Notes: generated from the letters alone by a model not told the origin. A DNA stretch of 64,000 nt from Pseudomonas maioricensis (GCF_022790535.1 NZ_LOHG01000015.1:37736-101735), one strand, 5' to 3'; shown: positions 28,444 through 37,357, numbered from the stretch's first letter. Numbers and translations are program-made.

Positions 28444-29289
28444 ATGTCCATGCATGATGATTTCGACACCGGGTCAGGAAAAAACTCAGTCAGCGTCTGG
28501 ACGATGGCTGATCTGTATAACGCCGAACTGCTGAAAGGCGCTTATTTCGACCATCGCTACCCTTGGCATACTCACGAGGAGTTCAGCCTGGGAATCGTGC
28601 TGGCGGGTGGCGTTTTTCTGCAGACATTACGATCGGACGGCATCGCCAAACGTGGCAGTTTCGTCTTGATCAACCCCGACGAACTGCACTGCGGGCGCCC
28701 CGATGTGGGCGGCTGGTTGTGCCGGACGCTACATGTTCACCCAGACGTATTCCTCAGAGTGGCCAGAGATAACTTTGGCATCACCGCACTGCCAACCTTC
28801 ACCAGCCCGGTGGTCGAAGATCCGGTACTGAGTGGCAGTTTGCTGGAGCTGCATCGCCTTTCGGAAACCGCCTGCTCTGCGCTCGAACGCCAGTCGCGAA
28901 TCACGGCGATGATCATCCGTTTGCTCGCTCATCACACCTGTCTGATTCAACTGCCGGAGTCGCGGTTCATCGAGCCTGCGGCGATCTCTCTGGCGCGTGC
29001 CTATCTCGACGAAAACCTATCGGACAAAGTGACCCTCGACGATCTTTCGAGAGTCGTTGGCCTACCGGCTTTCCAGCTGCTAAGAGCTTTTCGCCAGACG
29101 TGCGGAGTGACACCGCATGTTTACCAGCTCCAGGCACGCGTGCGTAAGGCCCATAAACTGCTGAAAAGCGGTGTCGGTCTGGCGGACGTGGCCATCTCTT
29201 CCGGGTTTGCAGATCAGCCCCATCTGACCCGCGTTTTCAAATCAATAATGGGCGCGACGCCGGGGCAGTATGGGCGAGGCAAGAGCTAG
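28444..29289 (+). CDS. AraC-family transcriptional regulator
   Basis: Protein of 281 residues. The N-terminal AraC_binding cupin-like domain contains DHRYPWHTHEEFSLGIVLAG and GSFVLINPDELHCGRP. The C-terminal two-HTH domain (about 180-280) includes VTLDDLSRVVGLPAFQLLRAFRQTCGVTPHVYQ and ADVAISSGFADQPHLTRVFKSIMGATPGQY. The layout is that of regulators controlling amino-acid exporters or metabolic genes; the effector is not known. GGGA lies directly before the ATG at 28444, and a second in-frame ATG two codons later is equally possible. Confidence 0.9.
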   Translation: MSMHDDFDTGSGKNSVSVWTMADLYNAELLKGAYFDHRYPWHTHEEFSLGIVLAGGVFLQTLRSDGIAKRGSFVLINPDELHCGRPDVGGWLCRTLHVHPDVFLRVARDNFGITALPTFTSPVVEDPVLSGSLLELHRLSETACSALERQSRITAMIIRLLAHHTCLIQLPESRFIEPAAISLARAYLDENLSDKVTLDDLSRVVGLPAFQLLRAFRQTCGVTPHVYQLQARVRKAHKLLKSGVGLADVAISSGFADQPHLTRVFKSIMGATPGQYGRGKS

Positions 29290-29459
29290 GCGAAGTCAGC
29301 CCTAGAACCTGTTCGGGCGACGGCCACACATTTTTCGCAAATTCTGCGCGACAAGTCTCGTCTTTGCAGCTGCCAGGCGGTCCGCTGCCTATTACGGTCT
29401 ATGCTTCTTTTGATCGCCCAGGCCAACCCGTGCCGTGCACCGCTCACCAGGCAGACCAT

Positions 29460-30212
29460 GTGAGACATTCGATATTCAGCGCAGCTCTGCTATGTCTCTG
29501 CCTGTCCCTCGGCATGCCCGCCAAGGCTGGGCCGTATCAGGTTGTCACCGAAGAGTGGGCGCCCTACAACTATATGGAAAACAACACACTCACCGGCATG
29601 ACCACCGAAATCGTTCAGGCCATCATGGCGCTGACCGGCGATCAATTTGAGGTGGTGCTGCTGCCCAGCATGCGCGCCAGCTACGCACTGAACTCCCGCC
29701 CCAAAACCATCATGTACTCCATGTTCCGCACCGCAGAGCGCGAGCCGTTGTACAAATGGGTCGGCCCCATCGTCGAAGAGTCCATCCACCCCTACCAGAT
29801 GGCCGATGCCGAGCCGCTGAATACCTTCGAACAACTCCGTCAAGCACCCATGGTCACCACCCGACACGCCGGCCTGGTGCCCGACACATTGCAATCCTTG
29901 AACTTCACCAACCTCGACAAAACCGCCACCCAAAGCGCCCAGCTCTACCGCATGCTGCTCGCCGGACGCACCGACCTGATTGTCGGCGACACCGACGCTG
30001 GAGTGGCTTATTACAGCCGCCAACTGAAAATCCCGCCCGGCACGCTAAGGCGAATACCGGTCGAGGTGTATCGCTCCTCGTTGTACATCGCGTTCAGTCA
30101 CGACAGTGAAGATGAAGTGGTGACGAATTGGGCGAAGGCGTTGGAGGCGTTGCGCAAGTCGGGTGAGCTGGGGCGGATTCAGAAGCGGTATGAGTCGCTG
30201 GGCGAGCGGTGA
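29460..30212 (+). CDS. Periplasmic solute-binding protein, SBP_bac_3 type
   Basis: Protein of 250 residues with a signal peptide ending near AKAG, then the amino-acid-type binding fold: YQVVTEEWAPYNYMENNTLTGMTTEIVQAI, FEVVLLPSMRASYAL and LYRMLLAGRTDLIVGDTDAGV. No permease or ATPase gene is adjacent, so it belongs to the orphan binding proteins that may serve a remote transporter or a sensor. The start is inferred as GTG at 29460 because it gives a clean signal peptide; an ATG start at 29364 would add 32 non-signal residues. The RBS is weak. Confidence 0.8.
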   Translation: MRHSIFSAALLCLCLSLGMPAKAGPYQVVTEEWAPYNYMENNTLTGMTTEIVQAIMALTGDQFEVVLLPSMRASYALNSRPKTIMYSMFRTAEREPLYKWVGPIVEESIHPYQMADAEPLNTFEQLRQAPMVTTRHAGLVPDTLQSLNFTNLDKTATQSAQLYRMLLAGRTDLIVGDTDAGVAYYSRQLKIPPGTLRRIPVEVYRSSLYIAFSHDSEDEVVTNWAKALEALRKSGELGRIQKRYESLGER

Positions 30213-30280
30213 TAGCCAGCGTCTGTGCTAGATCCCGAGATGCCCTCAACGGACAGGTCGCTGATATGATCTGTGGCCGG

Positions 30281-30304
30281 AACCGCCTGCTGGGGGCGGT
30301 TGTT
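30281..30304 (+). terminator. Hairpin terminator after the solute-binding gene
   Basis: AACCGCC and GGCGGTT with a 7-nt loop are followed by GTTTG. It lies 68 bp after the solute-binding stop and just before the lipoprotein RBS. The T tract is short. Confidence 0.5.
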
Positions 30305-30321
30305 TGAGTACAGGAAGTCTC

Positions 30322-30858
30322 ATGAAAAGAATGTTGTTCGGTATCTGCGTGCTGTCGCTGGCCGGTTGCGCCAGTTCTCCTGATACCTCCTTCAACCAAG
30401 CCACGCCTGGCTGTAAATCGGCCTCGACTCAAGTCAACGGCAAGTCGGTAGCCACGCAGTTCTGCATTAAAACCATGGCGTTCAAACCGTCACAGTACCG
30501 CGTGACCGTCAACGACCAGGTGCTGTTCACCGGCACGGATTACCAACGCGTCGCCTTCACCAAAACCATCAAGGAAGGTCAGGCCAAAGGCGGATGTGAC
30601 GAACTGATCGAACTGCAAGGCTCAGGCTCCAAACCGGTGGCCGTGAAAGACCTGCCCGCCGACCTGGTTAAAAGCTGCCGAATTACCGCCGACGCCAACG
30701 GCAACTCCCAAGCCTTCAGCAAAGACGCAGAGTGCGACAAGGTGTTCTACACCGCGCTGACGCCACTGCTGGGCAAAGTGATCCCCGTAGAAGTAGCGCG
30801 CCAATGCAGCGTGGCGGTGGGTGAGCAGAAGGTGTTTGATCAGCGGTTTGATTTTTAA
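30322..30858 (+). CDS. Cysteine-rich lipoprotein of unknown function
   Basis: Protein of 178 residues with a lipobox LAGC after a short leader (MKRMLFGICVLSLAGC). The mature part has six further cysteines (TPGCKSA, QFCIKTM, GGCDELI, KSCRITA, AECDKVF, RQCSVAV), likely forming disulphides in the periplasm. No family was recognised. The ATG at 30322 is preceded by AGGAAG eight bases upstream; a TTG six codons upstream is not credible. It appears monocistronic. Confidence 0.75.
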   Translation: MKRMLFGICVLSLAGCASSPDTSFNQATPGCKSASTQVNGKSVATQFCIKTMAFKPSQYRVTVNDQVLFTGTDYQRVAFTKTIKEGQAKGGCDELIELQGSGSKPVAVKDLPADLVKSCRITADANGNSQAFSKDAECDKVFYTALTPLLGKVIPVEVARQCSVAVGEQKVFDQRFDF

Positions 30859-31417
30859 GTAGCCGTGATGGGGCAGGGCAGAAGAAGAGTATGAACTGAA
30901 CGCCTCATTGATGAGTTTCGATAAGTAAATAGAACGAAATCAGGGCGGATCACTATCTTAAAAAATAGTGGATCTGACCCTGATCCTCATTTTAAACGGC
31001 TGCTTCTGACGGACAGCTGTTCGTCACGAAGGGCTGTTGCCGACCCAAAGTGGGCATTGACATCGTTAGGAACGTCTTAATCATTGCGCCTAGCACACGG
31101 CAATTAACCGACTACATTGTTTTATTCAGGTATGGATTAGCAGCGGGCGAAAGGGCTGAAAAAACAAGAGGATTGAGCCAATGTTGACATGCGTCCCTTC
31201 TTGAAAAGTGCCAAGGACTCCACAACCCAAACCTTCCGGCTAGCGCCCGTTGTGTCGTGGAACAAATTTGGTATGGATGAATGAATGCCAGTGGTGAGTG
31301 ATACATTTATGCCTAGGCAAAAAGCCATCATTGGGCGGCATCCCTTGCAAGGACCGAAGGATAATAAGTACCGCTGCTTTACCCGGAAGCAAAACATTGA
31401 ACTCAAGGCCTGTATCC
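30859..31417. other. Non-coding, AT-richer gap with an imperfect palindrome
   Basis: No credible gene is seen in these 559 bp. At 30940-30983 an imperfect palindrome has arms TCAGGG ... CACTA and TAGTG ... CCCTGA around TCTTAAAAAA. The segment CTGACCCTGAT of its right arm also occurs near 38459. It may be a short mobile-element remnant, but no transposase is present. Confidence 0.5.
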
Positions 31418-32281
31418 ATGGTGGGTGATTCTTTAAAGCAATCGTTGCTTAGTGTGGCGGATGATATCGAGCGGCACCCGCGATTTGAGCAAGCAATACG
31501 CATGCATTACCACGCATTGTTGGAACCATACGCCAAACGCCCGTTTTTTTATAAAAGTGCACTACAGTTCAATCGCATGATGGTGTCGTTTTCATTGCTT
31601 AGTCACTACTTCGATAACCCTGAGCCATTACTGTCTGAGGTCAAGGAAATCTGCGTAGCACGCAAGCTGTTTTCACCTAACAGCATCGAGTCGATTTTTC
31701 TAGTCCTCAAAGCATTGGGGTTCATTGAGCTGCGGCCGCACCTGACGGACGCCCGCCTCAGGCCTTTCAAACCTTCTTCTAGAGCCTGTAAGGAAATCAG
31801 GGTAATGCTTGCCTCAATGATCGATCCGCTGGCGGAGATGGGTACTGAAGCAGAGTCAATACGTCAGCTATCGATGCTGGATGATCATGGCTATCTGGCG
31901 GTTTACTTCAAGGGCATGTCGCAAATACTGGAACAGAATTTGAGCGTGGAATATTTGCTCCCTGAGTGCCACTGGTTGGTGAGGAGAGAGGGGGGGCATT
32001 TGCTGATGTTGGCTATTTATCTGGATGCGTGTGTAGGTGCCGACACGGCTTCAGGATTCAAGTCTTCATCTTATCTGGCGTTGGCGAACCCGTTGTTCGT
32101 CTCCAAGATGCATATTATTCGGCTTGTTCAAGAAGGTGTGGGGAAAAATTTTTTCAAGGTACACCCCAACTCTGTACTTGAAGTACTACCGGCTTTCGTA
32201 AACGTGGTCAGACGATTCATGTCGTTGTCTTTTGCCATGGCGCTGCAGTGTACGAATTTGAATCGGATTAACACAGCTTAG
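31418..32281 (+). CDS. Unrecognised 287-residue protein upstream of a diguanylate cyclase
   Basis: No family was recognised. The protein has no signal peptide or clear transmembrane segment. A region at about 60-110 (LLSEVKEICVARKLFSPNSIESIFLVLKALGF, then LRPHLTDARLR) looks like a winged helix, similar in outline to MarR-type DNA-binding domains, so a transcriptional regulator is possible. The start is taken as the ATG at 31418; an in-frame upstream ATG at 31298 lacks an RBS. It is followed after 26 bp by the GGDEF gene and is AT-richer than the flanking genes, suggesting a shared transcript and an accessory origin. Confidence 0.65.
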   Translation: MVGDSLKQSLLSVADDIERHPRFEQAIRMHYHALLEPYAKRPFFYKSALQFNRMMVSFSLLSHYFDNPEPLLSEVKEICVARKLFSPNSIESIFLVLKALGFIELRPHLTDARLRPFKPSSRACKEIRVMLASMIDPLAEMGTEAESIRQLSMLDDHGYLAVYFKGMSQILEQNLSVEYLLPECHWLVRREGGHLLMLAIYLDACVGADTASGFKSSSYLALANPLFVSKMHIIRLVQEGVGKNFFKVHPNSVLEVLPAFVNVVRRFMSLSFAMALQCTNLNRINTA

Positions 32282-32307
32282 AGAGATTACCTTCTCTGGA
32301 GAGCACG

Positions 32308-33363
32308 ATGCACAGGGATCTCAAGCTCCGGCCTCGGATAAAACAGTTACTGGCTCCTGCGGTATTACAGGCTGAATTGATAGGCGCTGCCTCGTGGCTA
32401 TGGGTTCTAGCGGTCGAGTCTCTGTTGGATTTAAACGTTTTTACGTGCTTGCTCACGGCCAGTCTTGCCGGTGTGTGCATCGCTCATCGTTACGCTGCCT
32501 CGTTTCGTGTATGGCGGGTGTTGGGTGTTCTGTATATTTTGTTATTAACCATAGGTTTTCTATACGTTATCAATGCTAATCCGAAACTGACCCATTTCTT
32601 ATTGCCGTTGGCGATAACTCTGGTCATGAGCAGTGCTCTGTTGTTTATATCGTTTCAGGATTATTTACTCTCGGCAGCCTTTGTCTGGCTGCTGACATTG
32701 CTGAACTGGCAGGGACGATATTCTGACCAGCTAGACATTTATATAGTGATTTTTTGCGTGGCCTCCATCTCTATAGGAGGGGCATTGAATATTTCCTATC
32801 TCAGAAACTTGAAAGCAGTATTGTCACTCGAAAGCAAGTTCAGAGAGTTGGCGCAAACGGATTACCTGACCTCCATTCCAAACCGTCGTGCGTTTATGGA
32901 GACATTCGCCGGGATGATCGCGGAGGATACGCCAGGCTATTTCATCATGCTCGACATCGACAGCTTCAAACTGATGAATGATCAACATGGTCATGATGTC
33001 GGCGACCAGATTTTGTGCTCGATGGCGGCTTGTCTGAAAACCACCAAGGGCAGCTATTGTGTCGGGCGAATAGGCGGCGAAGAGTTTGGCGTGTTAGTCG
33101 CAGTGCATGATCAGTCTATCGCGACCCATTACGTCCTCAGCCTATTGAATACCATCAGGGGCAGCCTTGAGTCGCCTTACCGCTATACCTGCAGCGCAGG
33201 AATGGCCAGGTTTTCAAAAGGGTCGACAATGACGGATGTACTCAAAGTTGCTGACAAAAACATGTACCTGGCAAAAAAAAATGGCAAGGACTGTGTTTAT
33301 TTAGATGGCAAGCCACTTGATTCCGTACTGAGTGTTGATTTGAGACTTGAAAATCTTTACTAG
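32308..33363 (+). CDS. Membrane diguanylate cyclase (GGDEF)
   Basis: Protein of 351 residues. The N-terminal half (about 15-165) has five or six hydrophobic helices and no recognised sensor domain. The GGDEF domain (about 185-340) includes TDYLTSIPNRRAFMETF, LDIDSFKLMNDQHGHDVGDQIL and the active-site GGEEF at 256-260, so it should make c-di-GMP from two GTP. The inhibitory RxxD site expected five residues before GGEEF is absent. RBS GGAGAG lies upstream of the ATG. A 56-codon ORF and a PAS-PAS chemotaxis transducer follow codirectionally. Confidence 0.93.
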   Translation: MHRDLKLRPRIKQLLAPAVLQAELIGAASWLWVLAVESLLDLNVFTCLLTASLAGVCIAHRYAASFRVWRVLGVLYILLLTIGFLYVINANPKLTHFLLPLAITLVMSSALLFISFQDYLLSAAFVWLLTLLNWQGRYSDQLDIYIVIFCVASISIGGALNISYLRNLKAVLSLESKFRELAQTDYLTSIPNRRAFMETFAGMIAEDTPGYFIMLDIDSFKLMNDQHGHDVGDQILCSMAACLKTTKGSYCVGRIGGEEFGVLVAVHDQSIATHYVLSLLNTIRGSLESPYRYTCSAGMARFSKGSTMTDVLKVADKNMYLAKKNGKDCVYLDGKPLDSVLSVDLRLENLY

Positions 33364-33371
33364 GTGATGCG

Positions 33372-33542
33372 ATGAGGTTTGAATTGGACGTTTCGGTCAT
33401 GCCAGAACGTTACGTGTTGCGCGTTGAAGGTTGCACTTTGAAGTTTGAAAGTGAGCGGGCAGCCGAGCTTTTTGCAAGGTTGCTGGCCGGACAGGATGCC
33501 GTCCTGATCGTTTCGAAAATTGAAGTGTCTGACGCACACTAA
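33372..33542 (+). CDS. Small 56-residue protein between the cyclase and the transducer
   Basis: ORF of 56 codons beginning ATG AGG TTT eight bases after the GGDEF stop, with AGGTG just upstream. The product is a compact acidic protein with alternating strand-like and helix-like segments (FELDVSVMPERYVLRVEG, then FESERAAELFARLLAG and DAVLIVSKIEV). No family was recognised. The tight spacing suggests coupling to the cyclase. It is too short to be certain. Confidence 0.5.
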   Translation: MRFELDVSVMPERYVLRVEGCTLKFESERAAELFARLLAGQDAVLIVSKIEVSDAH

Positions 33543-33610
33543 ACTCAATAATTTATGGGTAGCGCTCAGTATCGCTCGTTGTTTAAAAAGACACCATTAA
33601 AGGTATCGTC

Positions 33611-34924
33611 ATGTTCAATAGTCGTCTGAAGAAAGCACTGAGCGATCAGGGTGCAGAGCTGCACCTGTTACGTCAGTTGTCCGAACATATGAATAAAGGA
33701 ATGCTGTCGTTCAGACTGGATGCCCACTTCAATATTTGCGCTTTTAATCAACATTTTGCTCAGGCGCTGGGGTATCCCTTTGATGGTCTGGTGGGCCGCC
33801 CGGTGGCAGACATTATCGCGCCTACCGCAAAAAAAGGCGCTTGGCTTGCGGGTTTGAAAACAACGCTATCAACATCAGAGTCCGTGACCGATGACTATTA
33901 CTTTGTCTGCGCGGACCGCAGTATCGTTTGCTTGAAACTGTATGGGTTCCCGATCAGGGACGAGAGCGGAATCCTTTCCTATGTTCAGTGCTACGGCAAT
34001 GAGTTGAGCCAAAGCGTCCATCATGTGGCTGAAAACGCATCGTTGATTGATGCGCTGGTGAAATCGACAGCCGTGATTCAATTCGATCTTGATGGCACCA
34101 TCATCACCGCCAATCAGCAGTTTTTACAAGCAATGGGTTACACCCTTGAACAGGTGAGAGGTCAGAGTCATCGTATGTTCTGTCACGCCGAGGAAGTTGC
34201 ATCGCCGCTTTACGCTGCGTTCTGGAAGAAGCTCAATCGGGGTGAATATGAAGCCGGTCGCTTCAGACGCATGGATAGCCGTGGTAAGGAAGTTTGGTTG
34301 GAAGCAACTTATAATCCGGTGCATGACAGCGACGGTCGTTTACACCGAATCGTCAAGTTTGCCAGCGTGGTGACCCGCCAGGTCGCCCGAGAAAATGAAG
34401 TGAGAGAAGCAGCAGGCGTAGCCTATGATATTTCGCTGCAGACTGACGTCAGCGCCGAACGTGGGGCATTAGTGGTTCAGCAAACCGTGCAGACCATGCA
34501 AAAAATTGCCGAGCAAATGCAATCAGCCACAAAAAGTATCGAAGCGCTTGGCAAACAGTCACTGATCATCAGCTCAATCGTGCAAACGATCAGCGGCATT
34601 GCCTCACAGATCAATCTTCTGGCACTCAACGCCGCTATCGAAGCCGCCCGAGCCGGTGAGCAAGGCCGCGGTTTTGCCGTCGTCGCCGACGAAGTTCGTC
34701 AACTTGCCAGCCGCACCAGCAGCGCCACCGAAGAAATCGTCAGCGTCGTCCTGCAAAACCGTAAACTGGCCGACCAGGCCATAGAAGAAATGGCCAGCAG
34801 TCAGGAGCAAGCCGAACAAGGCTTTGCCTTTGCCAGCCAGGCCGGCGAAATGATCGTCGAAATCCAGGGCGGTGCCAAGGAAGTGGTGGCGGCGGTGAGG
34901 CGGTTTGTGAATGAGATGAGGTAA
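33611..34924 (+). CDS. Soluble PAS-PAS methyl-accepting chemotaxis transducer (BdlA/Aer-like layout)
   Basis: Protein of 437 residues with no transmembrane segment. Two PAS domains lie at about 30-135 (FNICAFNQHFAQALGYPFDGLVGRP) and 150-260 (GTIITANQQFLQAMGYTLEQVRGQSHRMFCH with PAC motif WLEATYNPVHDSDGR). A short MCP signalling domain follows with the hairpin tip IASQINLLALNAAIEAARAGEQGRGFAVVADEVRQLA. The same layout is found in BdlA, the P. aeruginosa biofilm-dispersion protein that responds to c-di-GMP and redox cues; orthology is not established. Its place after a diguanylate cyclase gene suggests a local signalling set. Confidence 0.9.
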   Translation: MFNSRLKKALSDQGAELHLLRQLSEHMNKGMLSFRLDAHFNICAFNQHFAQALGYPFDGLVGRPVADIIAPTAKKGAWLAGLKTTLSTSESVTDDYYFVCADRSIVCLKLYGFPIRDESGILSYVQCYGNELSQSVHHVAENASLIDALVKSTAVIQFDLDGTIITANQQFLQAMGYTLEQVRGQSHRMFCHAEEVASPLYAAFWKKLNRGEYEAGRFRRMDSRGKEVWLEATYNPVHDSDGRLHRIVKFASVVTRQVARENEVREAAGVAYDISLQTDVSAERGALVVQQTVQTMQKIAEQMQSATKSIEALGKQSLIISSIVQTISGIASQINLLALNAAIEAARAGEQGRGFAVVADEVRQLASRTSSATEEIVSVVLQNRKLADQAIEEMASSQEQAEQGFAFASQAGEMIVEIQGGAKEVVAAVRRFVNEMR

Positions 34925-35259
34925 GGCGTAGCGGTTGCTTTCTGCCGGTTTCGCACCAAGCTAATGCCCCCGTTTCGGATGACCAGGTGAGGAACAGGCA
35001 GAGGCTGACGTTCAGAACCGGGTAATGCAGTATGCCGACCGCTTCCTGCCGAAACCAACCGACTATTCGACGATCCCCAACCACCTCATATTCGCCTTAG
35101 TGGCGCTAGAGCACGCTGTCGCTACTCCCTTGTTCGGGGGCAGTTACCCCTAAAGTGGCTGGCGACCCTGACGCCCATGTATTCGGAGATTTCCGTTAGT
35201 TCCGACCGGCCGCTCCTGGCCGACTGCTGCCTGTCGTAAGGGGCAGCAAAAAAGTATCG
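34925..35259. other. Gap with a possible 42-codon ORF and a dispersed repeat
   Basis: An open frame at 35025-35153 on the plus strand would encode 42 residues (MQYADRFLPKPTDYSTIPNH at its start) but has no good RBS. At 35211-35235 lies a 25-nt motif with core TGGCCGACTGCTGCC that recurs at 37333-37357 (inverted) and 49332-49355. Nothing else is seen. Confidence 0.4.
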
Positions 35260-36150
35260 TCACCCATCCTGTAGAGCGGCACCTGCCAGCCACATCAGGA
35301 ACGCACTCACATGCACTTGCCGCTCACGTCCTGGCACACACACAGCAACGTAACGCGGACCAGACAGGCTTACTTCTGGTCTATAGGCCACTAATTCTCC
35401 ATCCCTGAGGCTGTCGGCTACCAGTACATTGCTTGCCAGCACCAGCCCATGACCCGCAATCGCAGCGCTCAAAGCAAAATGCTCATCGTCGAACTCGCGC
35501 ATCTGCGCCGTTTCGAGCCAGGCCTGGCATTCTGCAGCCGCGCACCAGCTTTCCCAGTTGATTGAAAATGCTCCCGGAATTTTCCAGTGCAGGTTGATCA
35601 GTTCGATCTGATCTACATTCAGCGAGGCCATCAGACCTGGGGCACCGTAAACCGAGAATCGCTCGTTCATTAGCTCCAAACAGAACAACTTCGGGTCATC
35701 GCGGCTGACCGCGCGAATAGCAAGATCGATGCTGGAATCACGTAGCAGATCGACTAGTTCGTTACGCGTATCGACCCGCACATTGACTTGTGGAAAGCTC
35801 CGATAGAACCCACCCAGGCGTGGAATCAGCCAGGCGGCGGCCAAGCCCGGCGTAGTGGAAATGGTTAGGGTTTGGGGAACGGTGTCCGGATAAAAAGCCT
35901 CCAGGCTGCGGCGAATGTCTAACAAGGCGCGATGAGCCTGGCGATATAGCAACTCGCCCTCTTCGGTTAATGCGACACCTTGTCCAGCTCGCTCGAACAG
36001 CATCGCTCCGAGGCGGGCTTCCAACATCCTGACCTGGTGGGAAATGGCCGCGGGGGTGACTGAGAGCTCCTCAGCTGCCGCTTTAAAGCTACCCAGTCGC
36101 GCAGCCGCCTCAAAGGTGCGCAGCGCGTTAAGCGGAAGAGTCGAAAACAC
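35260..36150 (-). CDS. LysR-family regulator, GcvA-like
   Basis: Protein of 296 residues. The HTH reads LNALRTFEAAARLGSFKAAAEELSVTPAAISHQVRMLE, the GcvA/AmpR subgroup pattern, followed by the two-lobe effector domain and WLAGAALQDG at the end. The start is set at the GTG at 36150, preceded by AGGGAA. A TTG 13 codons upstream would place coding sequence over the palindrome at 36169-36190. It is divergent from a PACE efflux gene, the arrangement known for AceR/AceI, so it probably controls that gene. Confidence 0.88.
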   Translation of the reverse strand: MFSTLPLNALRTFEAAARLGSFKAAAEELSVTPAAISHQVRMLEARLGAMLFERAGQGVALTEEGELLYRQAHRALLDIRRSLEAFYPDTVPQTLTISTTPGLAAAWLIPRLGGFYRSFPQVNVRVDTRNELVDLLRDSSIDLAIRAVSRDDPKLFCLELMNERFSVYGAPGLMASLNVDQIELINLHWKIPGAFSINWESWCAAAECQAWLETAQMREFDDEHFALSAAIAGHGLVLASNVLVADSLRDGELVAYRPEVSLSGPRYVAVCVPGRERQVHVSAFLMWLAGAALQDG

Positions 36151-36168
36151 GCATCGTTCCCTAGATGA

Positions 36169-36190
36169 ATTGAATTGATGGGTATTCAAT
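36169..36190. promoter_or_regulatory. LysR-type operator between LysR and PACE genes
   Basis: Perfect 7-bp arms ATTGAAT and ATTCAAT with an 8-bp spacer, including a T-N11-A arrangement typical of LysR sites. It lies between the divergent start codons. Confidence 0.55.
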
Positions 36191-36265
36191 TTATCTCATT
36201 TTTCTTAGTGCGTAAGGAGCGATACCGTCGCAGGTATTCGATCAATCCACCCTTCGGAAAATACC

Positions 36266-36700
36266 ATGCAAGGACCTTCGCGAAAAATTCTTCAAGCCAT
36301 CCTCTATGAATCAATCGCTGTTGCGGTGCTATCGCCCAGCATCTCGTGGATATACGACGAAGGTTTGGCCCATGCGGGTGCGCTGTCGGTGATGTTATCG
36401 GTGTGTGCGCTGCTGTGGAACGTGCTGTTTAACTACGGTTTTGAAATCTGGGAAGCGCGTCAGCCACAGCGTGCTCGCACGTTGGGCAGACGCTTGCTGC
36501 ACTCACTGGGTTTTGAGGGTGGTCTAGTTCTAATGTTGGTACCACTGGTGGCATGGTGGCTGGAGATTTCTTGGTGGGCTGCACTGGTCACCGATCTGGG
36601 GCTGTTCGTCTTCTTCTTCTTTTACGCGCTGGCGTTTCAGTGGGTCTTCGATAGGACGTTTGATGTACCAAATTCCGCGAAGGGGGAAAGTTTCGGTTAG
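36266..36700 (+). CDS. PACE-family multidrug efflux transporter
   Basis: Protein of 144 residues with four transmembrane helices in two repeated bacterial transmembrane pair domains: KILQAILYESIAVAVLSPSI and NVLFNYGFEIWEARQ in the first, LHSLGFEGGLVLMLVPLVAW and ALAFQWVFDRTFD in the second. This is the layout of the proteobacterial antimicrobial compound efflux family (AceI), which exports chlorhexidine and short-chain diamines by proton exchange. The conserved Glu of helix 1 is present (Glu15 in LYESI). It is divergent from a LysR gene that probably regulates it. Confidence 0.9.
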   Translation: MQGPSRKILQAILYESIAVAVLSPSISWIYDEGLAHAGALSVMLSVCALLWNVLFNYGFEIWEARQPQRARTLGRRLLHSLGFEGGLVLMLVPLVAWWLEISWWAALVTDLGLFVFFFFYALAFQWVFDRTFDVPNSAKGESFG

Positions 36701-36757
36701 CCCATAATCCGCGCGGAATCCAGATTCGCCAACCTGTAGCAGCACTAGGATTTGTGC

Positions 36758-37287
36758 ATGAAAAATACGACCAAAGCGATTAAGAGCTATATCTTCGGTA
36801 AGGATGGAAATCGGCCTGACTTGTTACGACGTGCTTTCAGTCTAGACGCAACTCTTAACGTGCTAGTGCAGACAAGCACCATCGTATTTCCTCCCAACGT
36901 CTAGGGGCGCGAAGATATTGCTGAAATTCTGGCAAGCGACTTTAGCCTAAAATATGAGAACGTTTATACATTCTGCTTCGGTGCCCCTCCGAAACCTGAG
37001 GCAAATATTCATAAGTGCAAATGGCTGGTTGGCATGTCAACAAAAGCGACTGGAGAGTTACGTGTAGGCTGTGGGGAGTATTATTGGAGCTTTTCACCGC
37101 AAAGGGGCTTGGCCATTCAACTGTCCATTACTATCGAACACATGTTGGAGTGTCCTTCCCAGCCTATGCGGAAATAATGGATTGGCTTCAAGATCGCAGT
37201 TACCCATGGTGTGAATCTACCGATATGCTTGATTCGGCACCGCCACTCACCTGCCTCCAGCCGGTTCTTGCCTACGTTGCTACATGA
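36758..37287 (+). pseudogene. NTF2/SnoaL-like pseudogene with an amber stop and a frameshift
   Basis: From the ATG at 36758 an NTF2-like sequence runs (IKSYIFGKDGNRPDLLRRAF) for 48 codons to an in-frame TAG at 36902-36904, then continues in the same frame (GREDIAEILASDFSLKYENV, then WLVGMSTKATGELRVGCGEY) to about 37162. There a single-base loss shifts the frame; the expected C-terminal AYAEIMDWLQDRSYPWC is read one frame over. Restoring the TAG to CAG and adding one base gives one continuous protein. Two independent lesions indicate a decayed gene. Confidence 0.75.
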
Positions 37288-37332
37288 TCCCTATCGATGT
37301 ATACGTAAGCGTTTGCCGCTTCCGGACCTCAT

Positions 37333-37357
37333 GACGGGCAGCAACCGGCCAAGAGCG
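37333..37357 (-). repeat. Dispersed 25-nt motif, copy B
   Basis: On the minus strand it reads CGCTCTTGGCCGGTTGCTGC followed by CCGTC, matching the copies at 35211-35235 and 49332-49355 at most positions. The gap 37288-37530 shows no gene. Confidence 0.5.
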
